A stretch of DNA of 64,000 bases, from assembly GCA_017311315.1 (NCBI GenBank), contig CM029653.1, positions 42,258,665 through 42,322,664 of the forward strand. Direction: 5' to 3'. Under the pieces are notes generated by a model, which was not told the origin of the DNA, ran no database searches, and saw only the letters and a program-made list of their open reading frames with translations. The position numbers were made by a program, and so were the translations under genes. Below, piece by piece: positions 56,296-64,000 of this stretch (positions are counted from its first letter, which is position 1; every line of letters begins with the position of its first letter). The stretch is from Dendrocalamus latiflorus (lineage: Eukaryota > Streptophyta > Magnoliopsida > Poales > Poaceae).

Positions 56296-56616
56296 TCTAT
56301 ACACTTTTTTCTTATCCCTTTATATTGTCCGTAAATCTCCATCCTAAAGAGAAAAATCTTGATCTCTAATCCAAAGATCACAAATTTAAATAATAATTAG
56401 GAAAAAACATTCATGTAATGTCTATACACTTCCATTTTTTTTGTCTATCCGTGTCAGCTACCCACATGGCCACATCTTCAAATGGCTTTAGTTTATAGGT
56501 ATTTTTCAGCTTTCAATTCATTTAATTCATAAACCACTTAAAATATACCGGTTTCTAATTTTAATTTATTTTAGTTTTTTGATTTTTTTTCTTATCCCTT
56601 TATATTGTCCGTAATG
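56040..56616. repeat. Direct duplication of 256 bp, offset 321 bp
   Basis: 56040-56295 and 56361-56616 read the same throughout by eye. Both start GATCTCTAATCCAAAGATCA and end TATATTGTCCGTAATG. A shorter partial copy (CTTATCCCTTTATATTGTCC, then GTAA) sits in the spacer near 56310. Confidence 0.93.
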
Positions 56617-57338
56617 ATATAAGTGTTTTTCTCAATTTGTTACTTTTCTTCTTTTTTTAGAAAAAATAATAGCCGCTATAACATAATTTCAGTCAAAAAA
56701 AATCAACAACCAAAGCTAGAAACTTAAACTCTTTGGAACGGCGCATGAGTAAAAGAGTCACATAACACCATTTATTTAGCACGAAGTCGTCACTTTGACC
56801 CATTCGTCCGAATCCATACAAAGATCATCTTGTCCTGCGTTTCTTACATTTTGGATGCACATAACTCTGTTAATTCTTGGTCTTGATATCGGTTTCTTGC
56901 CGATGTGGCACTTTTGCACCGACAAAAATACGAATGCTTACACATAGTTTACTCTGTCCCAAACGAGTTTATTTACTCTAACTACGCTACCTTTTTTTAG
57001 ACGTGCTTGCTACCTTGTATTTTTTTTTAGACGTGCTTGCTACCTTTGTATTTGAAAACACGATTACAATTCCGAACTAAACCTATCCAGTGCTACCAGA
57101 GCTAGATTCTTTTGTCGCACGAATCGCGGGCTGGGCCGGTTCAAATTTCAGGAACAAAACAGAACCAAAGGCTCAAACAATGGCCCATCTTAATTCTGGG
57201 CTGACGAAGCGTGAGCTCGTCGGCCTTTCCATCACAGCGCGCTCTCCGCGTGCGTGCACCGCTCAGCGCATCAAACCGATAAGCCCAGCCCAACGCGGAA
57301 CTAGACCAGCGTTGGAACCATTACTATTCATTCCCAGC
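56617..57338. other. Intergenic, no gene recognised
   Basis: Dispersed-repeat tail to about 56730, then mixed unique-looking sequence. 57090-57359 has an 89-codon frame without domains. Confidence 0.4.
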
Positions 57339-57599
57339 CAGAGGCGCAGCCAGCAGTGAGGCTTCGTAGGGCTCGAGACTACCCTCCGCCGGTACCGATT
57401 ATCTTGTATGAGGTATTTTTATTATATTTGTTTTTTCTTTTGGATTTGTTTCTTTTTCTATTTATGTATAAATTTGGATTATATAAGCTCAGTTTGTTAT
57501 GTTTATCTCTATTTATCTTAATCCTTCTTGGTTTTTAGATAAAAAATATAGCTTTGTCATTTGAGCCTCCCCTCTAATTTTATCCTAGCTTCGCCACTG
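57339..57599. mobile_element. Small hAT-type MITE
   Basis: 261 bp, with ends CAGAGGCGCAGCCAG and, in reverse, CAGTGGCGAAGCTAG. The 8-bp flanks are TTCCCAGC (57331-57338) and TTCTCAGC (57600-57607), with one mismatch. The interior is T-rich and non-coding. The ends match the hAT element in the MYB intron. Confidence 0.85.
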
Positions 57600-58215
57600 T
57601 TCTCAGCCGAAAAGCGCAAGCAACAGCCTAACGCTCCGCTAATTTCAACTTAAATTTCTGACTTTTAGTTTATTTTTTACTATTTATAATTTTTTTGGTT
57701 TTCTGGTTTTTTAAACTTTTTTTACCGGTTATTTTTTTGTGTTGGAACCCAAGTCGGAGAGACACGAGGTGACAACTGGAGACGAGACCACGAGGCCCGG
57801 ATGGCACGCCCTTCCTATGGTCGCATCGCATCCGTGGAAGTCGTCGTGGTCGTCGCTCGCCTCCACTCCACGAGGCGCATTAACGACTGGTGCCCCGTCA
57901 AACACCCGGGTGTTCGGATGGCTTGCCCCGGCCTGCCCCCACCCATCGACTCACTCCACTGGTCTGGTCGCCGGCCTCCTGTCCTCCTCCTCTCCATCTG
58001 CTCCAACCGAACTCGCCACGCTCTGTCCGTCCCAATGACTCCATGGTCTGTCTGAGCAAGAAATGGAGCTACCAAACTCTATCGGCAATGACCTAATGAC
58101 CATTAAGCTTATACTCTTTGAGTAAATCTTTTTTTCCCTACTGCGCTTCTTTTCTTTTTTTCCTGCGGTTATTTTATTTGGAGCTGATAATTGGAATGCC
58201 TATTTTTGGCTATGG
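57600..58215. other. Intergenic; short GC-rich patch without recognised gene
   Basis: 57740-58060 is GC-rich with three overlapping open frames of 84-99 codons on both strands and no domain. 57650-57740 is a fragment of the poly-T dispersed repeat. Confidence 0.4.
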
Positions 58216-58223
58216 ACCGTATA

Positions 58224-58619
58224 CAGTGGAGGAGGACGGGAAAAAAATGAGGTGAGGCGGATCGAAAGCAATACCATTCAAGCTCCTCCAACCCTGTCAA
58301 CGCCGGAGTTTGCGCGCCGGTGGCTGCCGCCCGCCCGCCCACCACCGGCTACGCCTAGGCCGCCGCCGGTTACGCCACTGCCCAGCGCCACTGCCCACCG
58401 GTGGCTGCCGCCAGCCCGCCGCCGGCTACGCCCAGGGTCCAGCCGTCTAGGGAGGCAGGGAGCAGCCGAGGCAGGGAGCAGTCTAGGGTTTACATTTACA
58501 TTGATTAGCTAGTAGCTATTGGGCTATTGGATACTAGATAGGAGGGTATATGGGGGCCTGCTGCAAAAAATCAAGGTATGGCCAAGCCTTACCTTGCCCT
58601 ATCGGGCCCTCCGCCACTG
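58224..58619. mobile_element. Small hAT element with GC-rich cargo
   Basis: 396 bp, with ends CAGTGGAGGAGGACGGG and, in reverse, CAGTGGCGGAGGGCCCG. A perfect 8-bp duplication ACCGTATA lies at 58216-58223 and 58620-58627. The interior (58290-58470) is a GC-rich Pro/Arg/Ala-type repeat with the phrase CGGTGGCTGCCGCC twice, possibly captured host sequence. Confidence 0.92.
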
Positions 58620-58627
58620 ACCGTATA

Positions 58628-59163
58628 TTATCTGAGACACCGATAAACGGGCACGCACTTCACCCAAAAATGGGCACGCACTTCACCCAAAGCCAATTGA
58701 CCCCCCCCCTCCCCAAAAACCGCTACAACTTTCTTTACAAAACACACAAGTTGTTACACAAGAGCCCAAAAATTCCACGGCTCCACCTTTAGACCCTGTA
58801 TCATCAGCTTTGGGATCTCTTTTTTTAGCTTTAAGGAACTATTTTTTGATTTTTCTACACTAACTAATTTTTAAATATAGTATCTTGTTAATATGGATCT
58901 ATAAATTGATTCTAGTTGACTTCATTTATATCGATAAAAACTACTCGTAAGTTTATGTTATTCCGTACTCTCTCTGACGAATAGCTCAAAAATTATAAAC
59001 CGAAACAAAAAAGAACAGGCCTGAGTCTTATGGGTTCTAGAAGATGTTTTTGTGTACGAAATGATTTTTTAAGATAATTTCTATAAACCGTATAGAATAT
59101 ACTGTAGAAGTTCTTTAAACAAAATAACTTCTTAACACAAATATCTCTTGCTCCATGATCCTC
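58628..59163. other. Intergenic with a dispersed AT-rich repeat
   Basis: 58815-59020 is a copy of the repeat with TTTTTTTAGCTTTAAGG at one end and AACAAAAAAGAACAGGCC at the other. No gene seen. Confidence 0.4.
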
Positions 59164-59166
59164 TTA

Positions 59167-59397
59167 GAGCATCTCCAATAGTGACTTATGAGCTAACTCT
59201 AAGCATATTATTTCATATTTTAATAGAAGAGAGAGAAAAACTATCTCTTGATCAAGAGCTAGTCTCATACACACATTCCAAGATTATGTGAGAGTGTCAT
59301 GTGAGGCTATTTATGTTACGAGCTATGTGCTAAAAGTTAGTACTATTGGAGAAGTTGTCTTAGAGCTAGTAACTAGCTCATACTGTTGGAGACGCTC
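59167..59397 (+). mobile_element. Tourist-like MITE, GAGCATCTCCAATAGT family, copy 1
   Basis: 231 bp, with ends GAGCATCTCCAATAGTGAC and, in reverse, GAGCGTCTCCAACAGTATG; TTA flanks at 59164-59166 and 59398-59400. The right TTA directly touches the next copy. Confidence 0.9.
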
Positions 59398-59400
59398 TTA

Positions 59401-59620
59401 GAGCATCTCCAATAGTGACTTATGAGCTAGCTCTAAGCATATTATTTTATATTTTAATAGAAGAGAGAGAAAATCTATCTCTTGATCAAGAGCTAGTCTC
59501 ATACACACATTCCAAGATTATGTGAGAGTGTCATGCGAGGCTATTTATGTGATGAGCTATGTGCTAAAAGTTAGTAATATTGGAAAAGTTGTCTTAGAGC
59601 TAGTAACTAGCTCATACTAG
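59401..59620 (+). mobile_element. Same MITE family, copy 2 (tandem, right end lost)
   Basis: It starts GAGCATCTCCAATAGTGAC directly after the TTA and follows copy 1 with few differences to CTCATACTAG, where the normal right end is missing. Confidence 0.88.
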
Positions 59621-59633
59621 TGTCAGAAGTTGT

Positions 59634-59848
59634 CCAACAGTATAAGCTAGTTACTAGCTCTAAGACAACTTCTCCAATAGTACTAACTTTTAGCAAATAA
59701 CTCATAACATAAATAGTCTCACATGACACTCTCACATAATCTTGGAATGTGTGTATGAGACTAGCTCTTGATCAAGAGATATCTTCTCTCTCTTCTATTA
59801 AAATATGAAATAATATGCTTAGAGCTAGCTCATAAGTCACTATTGGAG
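59634..59848 (-). mobile_element. Same MITE family, copy 3 (inverted, both ends trimmed)
   Basis: An inverted copy running from CCAACAGTATAAGC to CACTATTGGAG. With copy 2 it makes an inverted repeat with arms of about 215 bp and a spacer of roughly 15 bp. Confidence 0.9.
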
Positions 59849-59905
59849 TCAAAAGCCACGGTGAGAAACTAGGGCACTCTCGAAGTTCGAGCCTTAATCC
59901 GATTA

Positions 59906-60247
59906 GAGCAAGTTTAATAGTACAGATAGCTGCTACCTCCAATACATTTCCATGTCATCAAAAGATAATGATGCAGTCAACTCATACAATAAGCTGGCTA
60001 TAAGTTGTCTCCACAAGAGCTCTCAATCATTTAATACATATATGAGTATTGATAATTTAATACATGCATGGGTATAGCAATTAGTTCTATGGGTACATGC
60101 ATGGATAATGCCTTTTTTCCTGTGCTATAGCCCGACTCTTGCATGGGAGTCGGCTTGGCTCTCTCTCCTTTTCTCTCCTCTCCACATAGGATTATGCTGA
60201 CATGGATTCCCTTATAGTTAGCACAATCAGTCTTATTAAACTTGCTC
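59906..60247. mobile_element. Tourist-like MITE, GAGCAAG family, complete copy
   Basis: 342 bp, with ends GAGCAAGTTTAATAGTACAG and, in reverse, GAGCAAGTTTAATAAGACTG; TTA flanks at 59903-59905 and 60248-60250. It ends about 230 bp before the ERD2-like start codon, so it lies in or next to that promoter. Confidence 0.93.
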
Positions 60248-60480
60248 TTATGTATTTATGTGATCTCTCCACGAGACGAAACGAAACAGCTGCACCGACC
60301 CGACCATAACACCGTCGCTCGCGTCTCCTCCCAAAGCCAAAAACAGAGACCACTCAGTCAGTCACGCTGCGCGCGTACTGGACGGGAGCCCAAATTAGAA
60401 GAACTCGCCCTCGCCTTCCCCAATCGGTGCTCGCTCGCCGCGGTGGTACGGTTGGCCGGAACGACGAGGAGGAGGAGGAG

Positions 60481-63166
60481 ATGAAGGGGTCGCGGAGGCC
60501 GATGGGGGTGGTGGTGAGCTGGGTGCGGAGGCAGCCGCCCAAGGTCAAGGCCTTCCTCGCCGTCGTCGCCGGCATGGCCGCGCTCGTCTTCATCCGCTTC
60601 ATTGTGCACGACCACGACAACCTCTTCGTGGCCGCCGAGGCCGCGCACGCCCTCGGCATCGCCGTCCTCATCTACAAGCTTACCAAGGAGAAGACCTGCG
60701 CAGGTTCGCTCCCCTATTCCCCTTCTCCTCCCCCCCTTCCCGACGCTATCCTCTCGATCCGTCGAGCTCGCTGGATTGCACCGCGTTCTGATCCGATTTG
60801 TGAAAAGTTATGCGACTTTTTTTGCGTTTGTGTTTACTTTTTTTAAAGCATCGGGTGTGTTTCGTTTCTAGCATGAGCTTATCCTCGTATTTGGTGCTAT
60901 TTGCCTGCCTGTTGGTGTGGAACGTTAGATTTTGTGTGGATTATCGACCTGATTTGTTTACGGTGGTAGATAATTCTGTGCTTTTCTTGGTGAGGTGTAC
61001 GAATCCACGGTTTTGCTTTCATGCGGTATAGGTAATTGTTACTTAGATACTGTCTGCAACTGGCGCTATGTTGTCCATTGCAATGGCAATGGAAGGTTAA
61101 TACTACGTACATGCCGATTTGGGGCACGGTGAAATTGTTGTGTGGTGATATCACTGGGTTGAGTCCGAATTTAGGATAATACTTGTGCCTGTTCAATCCA
61201 ATTGCCTTTTCTTGTTTGCAGTATCTCTTGCTGCATTTGTGTAGTGTAGAGGTTCTGTTGCAGGTTGCAGGCAATTTACTCTATGTGCCCGTTCAAGAAA
61301 TGTGGCTGCAATCTTATATGCACAAGAGGGTAACAGAGATTGTTTTGGGCAGTGAGGTTTGTGTGACAGTGGATAGAAATGTTTGTTGGGAGCATTTCAA
61401 CTCCTGGCGCAGAGATGATAGCAGAGAACAACTGTCTCTGTCATGGACTTGTTGTTTTTCAGAAACTTTCCTGCTTTACTTTTCGGAGAGACCTTGTCCT
61501 TAGATGCTTTATGAGTGCAAAACCAAGGATTTATGGATGGGTGCAATGTTAGACACTATGGCATGAAAAGAATAAGCAATGAACATACTAATGATATGGT
61601 TCATACATAGCATCATCATTTTTTTTGGATAATTTTGGGGTTGTGATCTAGACTGTCTCAGATCCAAATTCCAATGCTGTCCAAAAGAGCCACTGCTATC
61701 TATTTTACCAGATACTTATTTGGAGCAGATGGATGTTCCTTTTGTTCTTTGGCTGCTTAAAGGCTCCTGTTTCTTTAGCGTAAAGGGAACAGGGGAATTT
61801 CATTTGATCTACTCTATGTTGGCCACACGGGTTTCGGTACAAGTGTAGCATTTTATTGGGAGACACATAAACACATTTTTTTTCCTGTATGTGACTGAAG
61901 GATTTCTTCTTTTTTTCATGGTACGTTTGCTCATGATGTTGCCTTCTTCTAGTTGTTAGAATATTAAGATCAGGTCGCATCTGTTAAGGATATAGAGTTT
62001 GTATCCACCTCCCAGTTTCCCATTAAGGAGAAACCGAGTAATTTCTGATAGTAAAGTGTATACAGGTGACTTATATCTGCTCTAACAAGAGGCAATAGAC
62101 TGGCATATCATTGAATGTCGAAAATTATGGCAATAGGCTGGCATATCATTGCATGTTGAAAATCACAATTGTAAGATAAGTTTGTGTATTTTTCTTTTGT
62201 TATCGTTTGTTCATGATCGTTGTTGAGTATATGTTATGCTCTAATTTGCTCAAACCTTTCCCTCTCTCTTCAATTCTTGCAGGACTGTCACTCAAGTCTC
62301 AGGATTTAACAGCCATATTTCTGGCTGTTAGGTTGTACTGCAGCTTTGTTATGGAATATGACATCCATACAGTACTGGATACAGCTACACTAGCATCTAC
62401 TCTTTTTGTTATTTACATGATTCGGTTCAAACTGAGGTCAACTTATATGCTGGACAAGGACAATTTTGCATTGTACTATGTGGTAAGAACAATATCAGCT
62501 TCAAAACTTGAAAACTGTGAGGTTTTAGGCTATTAAACACTAATTGATTCTGGTGTTTTCTTTATTGTATCACCTCTCTGACTTCAACTTGTGCACTGGA
62601 ATTGCTGGAGCCATACAAAACACCGAATAATTTTTCACCCCTGCTTGACCAAGATCACATCCTGTTTGTATACTGTAGTTCCACATAATTGCTATCAGAT
62701 GTCAGTACAGTGATGGCAACACTTTTAGAAAGACTTGTACCTCTGTCCTTGGTGCTGGCGAGTTTTGCTTGTGGATCATTTATCCTGTTGACCCACCTTT
62801 TATTTCCACACATACTATCTTACTAGACTTACTTTCCAGGTGTTGCCTTGTGCTGGACTAGCGCTACTTGTTCATCCGTCAACATCACATAACATCATCA
62901 ACAGGATCTGCTGGGCCTTCTGTGTTTATTTGGAAGCTGTTTCAGTGCTGCCCCAGTTGCGTTTGATGCAAAATACAAAGGTAAATCTTAGAACATACAT
63001 AGGCCCTTGAATGCAGAGTCAACATAGGCCCTTGAATGCAGAGTCGAATGGCTGAATTTATCTAACCTTTTCTTTTTTGGTGCAGATTGTTGAACCGTTC
63101 ACTGCTCATTATGTGTTTGCATTGGGTGTTGCAAGGTTTCTTAGCTGTGCACACTGGGTCCTTCAG
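60481..63166 (+). CDS. ERD2/KDEL-receptor-like membrane protein (5' part, continues past window)
   Basis: Four exons fit with GT...AG introns and consistent phase: 60481-60703, 62283-62482, 62840-62980 and 63086-63166, giving 215 residues. The first exon has a basic N-terminus then a hydrophobic helix (FLAVVAGMAALVFIRF). Later exons follow the ER-lumen-receptor fold: GLSLKSQDLTAIFLAVRLYC, DKDNFALYYVVLPC, AFCVYLEAVSVLPQLRLM and FTAHYVFALGVARFL. These correspond to the KDEL-receptor blocks GISLKSQ, YLE+VAILPQL and HYLFALG. True ERD2 recycles HDEL/KDEL proteins from Golgi to ER. The longer basic N-terminus places this with the plant ERD2-like (ERP) group, whose role is less well known. The last ~55-60 residues should lie beyond 64000. 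The ATG at 60481 is the first in frame with a good purine context. Confidence 0.94.
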
Positions 63167-63198
63167 GTTCATTTTCTGTCTTTTTTTCTTAAACAAAC

Positions 63199-63317
63199 TG
63201 TTATGAATAGCGCTTGTATTCATATGAGGCGGTATATATATACAAAGTACATGTGGTAAATATGCAAAGAACCCCTCATAACAATGGGGAATAACAAACT
63301 TACATATATCTCTAACA
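63199..63317 (-). repeat. 3' LTR of the copia element, 119 bp
   Basis: On the minus strand it runs TGTTAGAGATATATG ... GCTATTCATAACA. It is short for a copia LTR. The 5-bp duplication would be CAAAC (63194-63198) if the right flank matches; that lies outside the window. Confidence 0.85.
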
Positions 63318-63330
63318 CCCCCCCTCAAAC

Positions 63331-64000
63331 TCATGGTGGATCAACAACACTGAGTTTGGAGAGGAAGAAGCTGTGCTGTGCTCGAGTCTGGGCCTTCGTG
63401 AAGAAATCCGCTATCTGAAGCTCTGAAGGCACATACTGAAGAGTAATCACCTGATCATGCACACAAGTCCTCATGAAAGAAGCATCAACTCCAATGTGCT
63501 TGGTGAGCTCATGCTTCACAGGATCACGAGCAATACTGATAGCACCTGTACTGTCTGACAAGAGAGGGGTCGGTGTAGTGACAGAAACACCAAAATTCTC
63601 AAGTAACCACCGTAGCCAAGTAATCTCTGCTGTCAAGAGAGCCATAGCTCGCAACTCAGCCTCTGCACTCGAACGGGACACTGCAGTCTGTTTCTTCGTC
63701 TTCCAGGCAATAAGAGAACCACCAAGAAAAACACAGTAAGCAGAGATAGACCGGCGATCAGAGGGATCGCTGGCCCAAGTAGCATCCGAATAGGCCTGAA
63801 GCTGTAACGAGCTGGAACGTGGAAAGAAGAGACGGCGAGAGATAGTCCCACGAAGGTATCGCAAAACTCGAAGAAGGTAGCTGTAGTGAACCTGAGTGGG
63901 AGCTGAAACAAACTGACTCAGAATATGAACTGGATAAGTGATATCTGGACGAGTAATAGCAAGGTAGACAAGACTCCCAACAAGATGACGATAGCGAGTC
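63331..64000 (-). CDS. Copia polyprotein, RT end and RNase H (partial)
   Basis: The frame is open from the window edge to its stop at 63331, about 222 codons. It starts in the RT connection region (YRHLVGSLVYLAITRPDITY, then ILSQFVSAPT and RVLRYLRGT). It continues through the RNase H motifs YSDATWASDPSDRRS, SSAEAELRAM and LLSDSTGAISIARDPV and ends with ADFFTKAQTR. These are the usual landmarks of plant copia polyproteins. RNase H removes genomic RNA during reverse transcription in the particle. No stop or frameshift is visible in this part. Confidence 0.95.
   Translation of the reverse strand, partial: TRYRHLVGSLVYLAITRPDITYPVHILSQFVSAPTQVHYSYLLRVLRYLRGTISRRLFFPRSSSLQLQAYSDATWASDPSDRRSISAYCVFLGGSLIAWKTKKQTAVSRSSAEAELRAMALLTAEITWLRWLLENFGVSVTTPTPLLSDSTGAISIARDPVKHELTKHIGVDASFMRTCVHDQVITLQYVPSELQIADFFTKAQTRAQHSFFLSKLSVVDPP

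Larger units (their letters stand above)
63199..64000 (-). mobile_element. Ty1/copia retrotransposon (3' part) inside intron 4 of the ERD2-like gene
   Basis: On the minus strand the pol reading frame (63331 onwards) is followed by a polypurine tract GAGGGGGGG (complement of 63318-63326) and a 119-bp 3' LTR at 63199-63317 with TG...CA ends. The element enters the intron only about 30 bp after exon 4, antisense to the gene, and runs beyond the window edge. The open frame and clean PPT and LTR suggest a young insertion. Confidence 0.93.

Noticed and set aside
60427..60480. Extended N-terminus for the ERD2-like protein
   Set aside because: The upstream part of the frame lacks an ATG and is Glu-rich leader sequence. 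The ATG at 60481 is the first in frame.
1..64000. A new multi-gene system
   Set aside because: Only four unrelated genes are supported. The rest is repeat-derived or unassigned, with no clustered functional partners.

Overview
This is a stretch of plant nuclear DNA, almost certainly from a grass (Poaceae). The four recognisable genes have GC-rich first exons and spliceosomal introns. The space between them is AT-rich and packed with small DNA transposons whose termini look typical of grass genomes: 3-bp TTA-flanked Tourist-like MITEs, 9-bp-TSD Mutator types and 8-bp-TSD hAT types. I do not assign a species.

Genes, left to right. (1) 6845-7866, minus: an SHI/STYLISH (SRS) zinc-finger transcription factor, two exons, complete. 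(2) 36584-37561, minus: a single-exon plant carboxylesterase of the alpha/beta-hydrolase CXE/HSL group with its catalytic triad intact. (3) 45001-49612, minus: an R2R3-MYB factor of the MYB20/42/43/85 type, two exons separated by a 3.8 kb intron that houses an hAT element and a tandem primer-binding-site repeat. (4) 60481 onwards, plus: a KDEL-receptor (ERD2)-like membrane protein. Four exons are visible; the rest lies beyond the window, behind a Ty1/copia element inserted antisense in the fourth intron. The four genes belong to unrelated pathways and do not form an operon or an obvious cluster.

Between the genes: 1-6000 holds dispersed repeats and two Mutator-like copies with GC-rich interiors. 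8800-14700 holds MITEs, an LTR pair with a short interior and a decayed hAT transposase gene. 15690-18070 is an AT-rich element built of ~300-bp units in alternating orientation. 18337-20859 is an Ac/Ds-like hAT element with a perfect 8-bp duplication and a very G-rich core. 21380-23300 and 40780-41870 are remnants of one LTR-retrotransposon family in opposite orientation. 27694-28030 is a 61-bp minisatellite beside a decayed ORF whose stops look like C-to-T changes of Gln codons. 31101-33196 is a dense MITE cluster, including one nested three deep. 50903-52138 is a miniature copia-type element with LTRs, PBS and PPT. 55900-60250 holds a 321-bp-offset duplication, two more hAT elements and a MITE inverted pair able to form a long hairpin next to the ERD2-like gene.

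I see no new multi-gene system. The most unusual items are the alternating inverted-unit element, the triple-nested palindrome, the MITE hairpin upstream of the ERD2-like gene, the TAG-only decay of a transposon ORF, and a promoter-like GC island whose start codon is cut off by MITEs. Boundaries of TEs with matched duplications are exact; the others are approximate. No alignment or database search was run.
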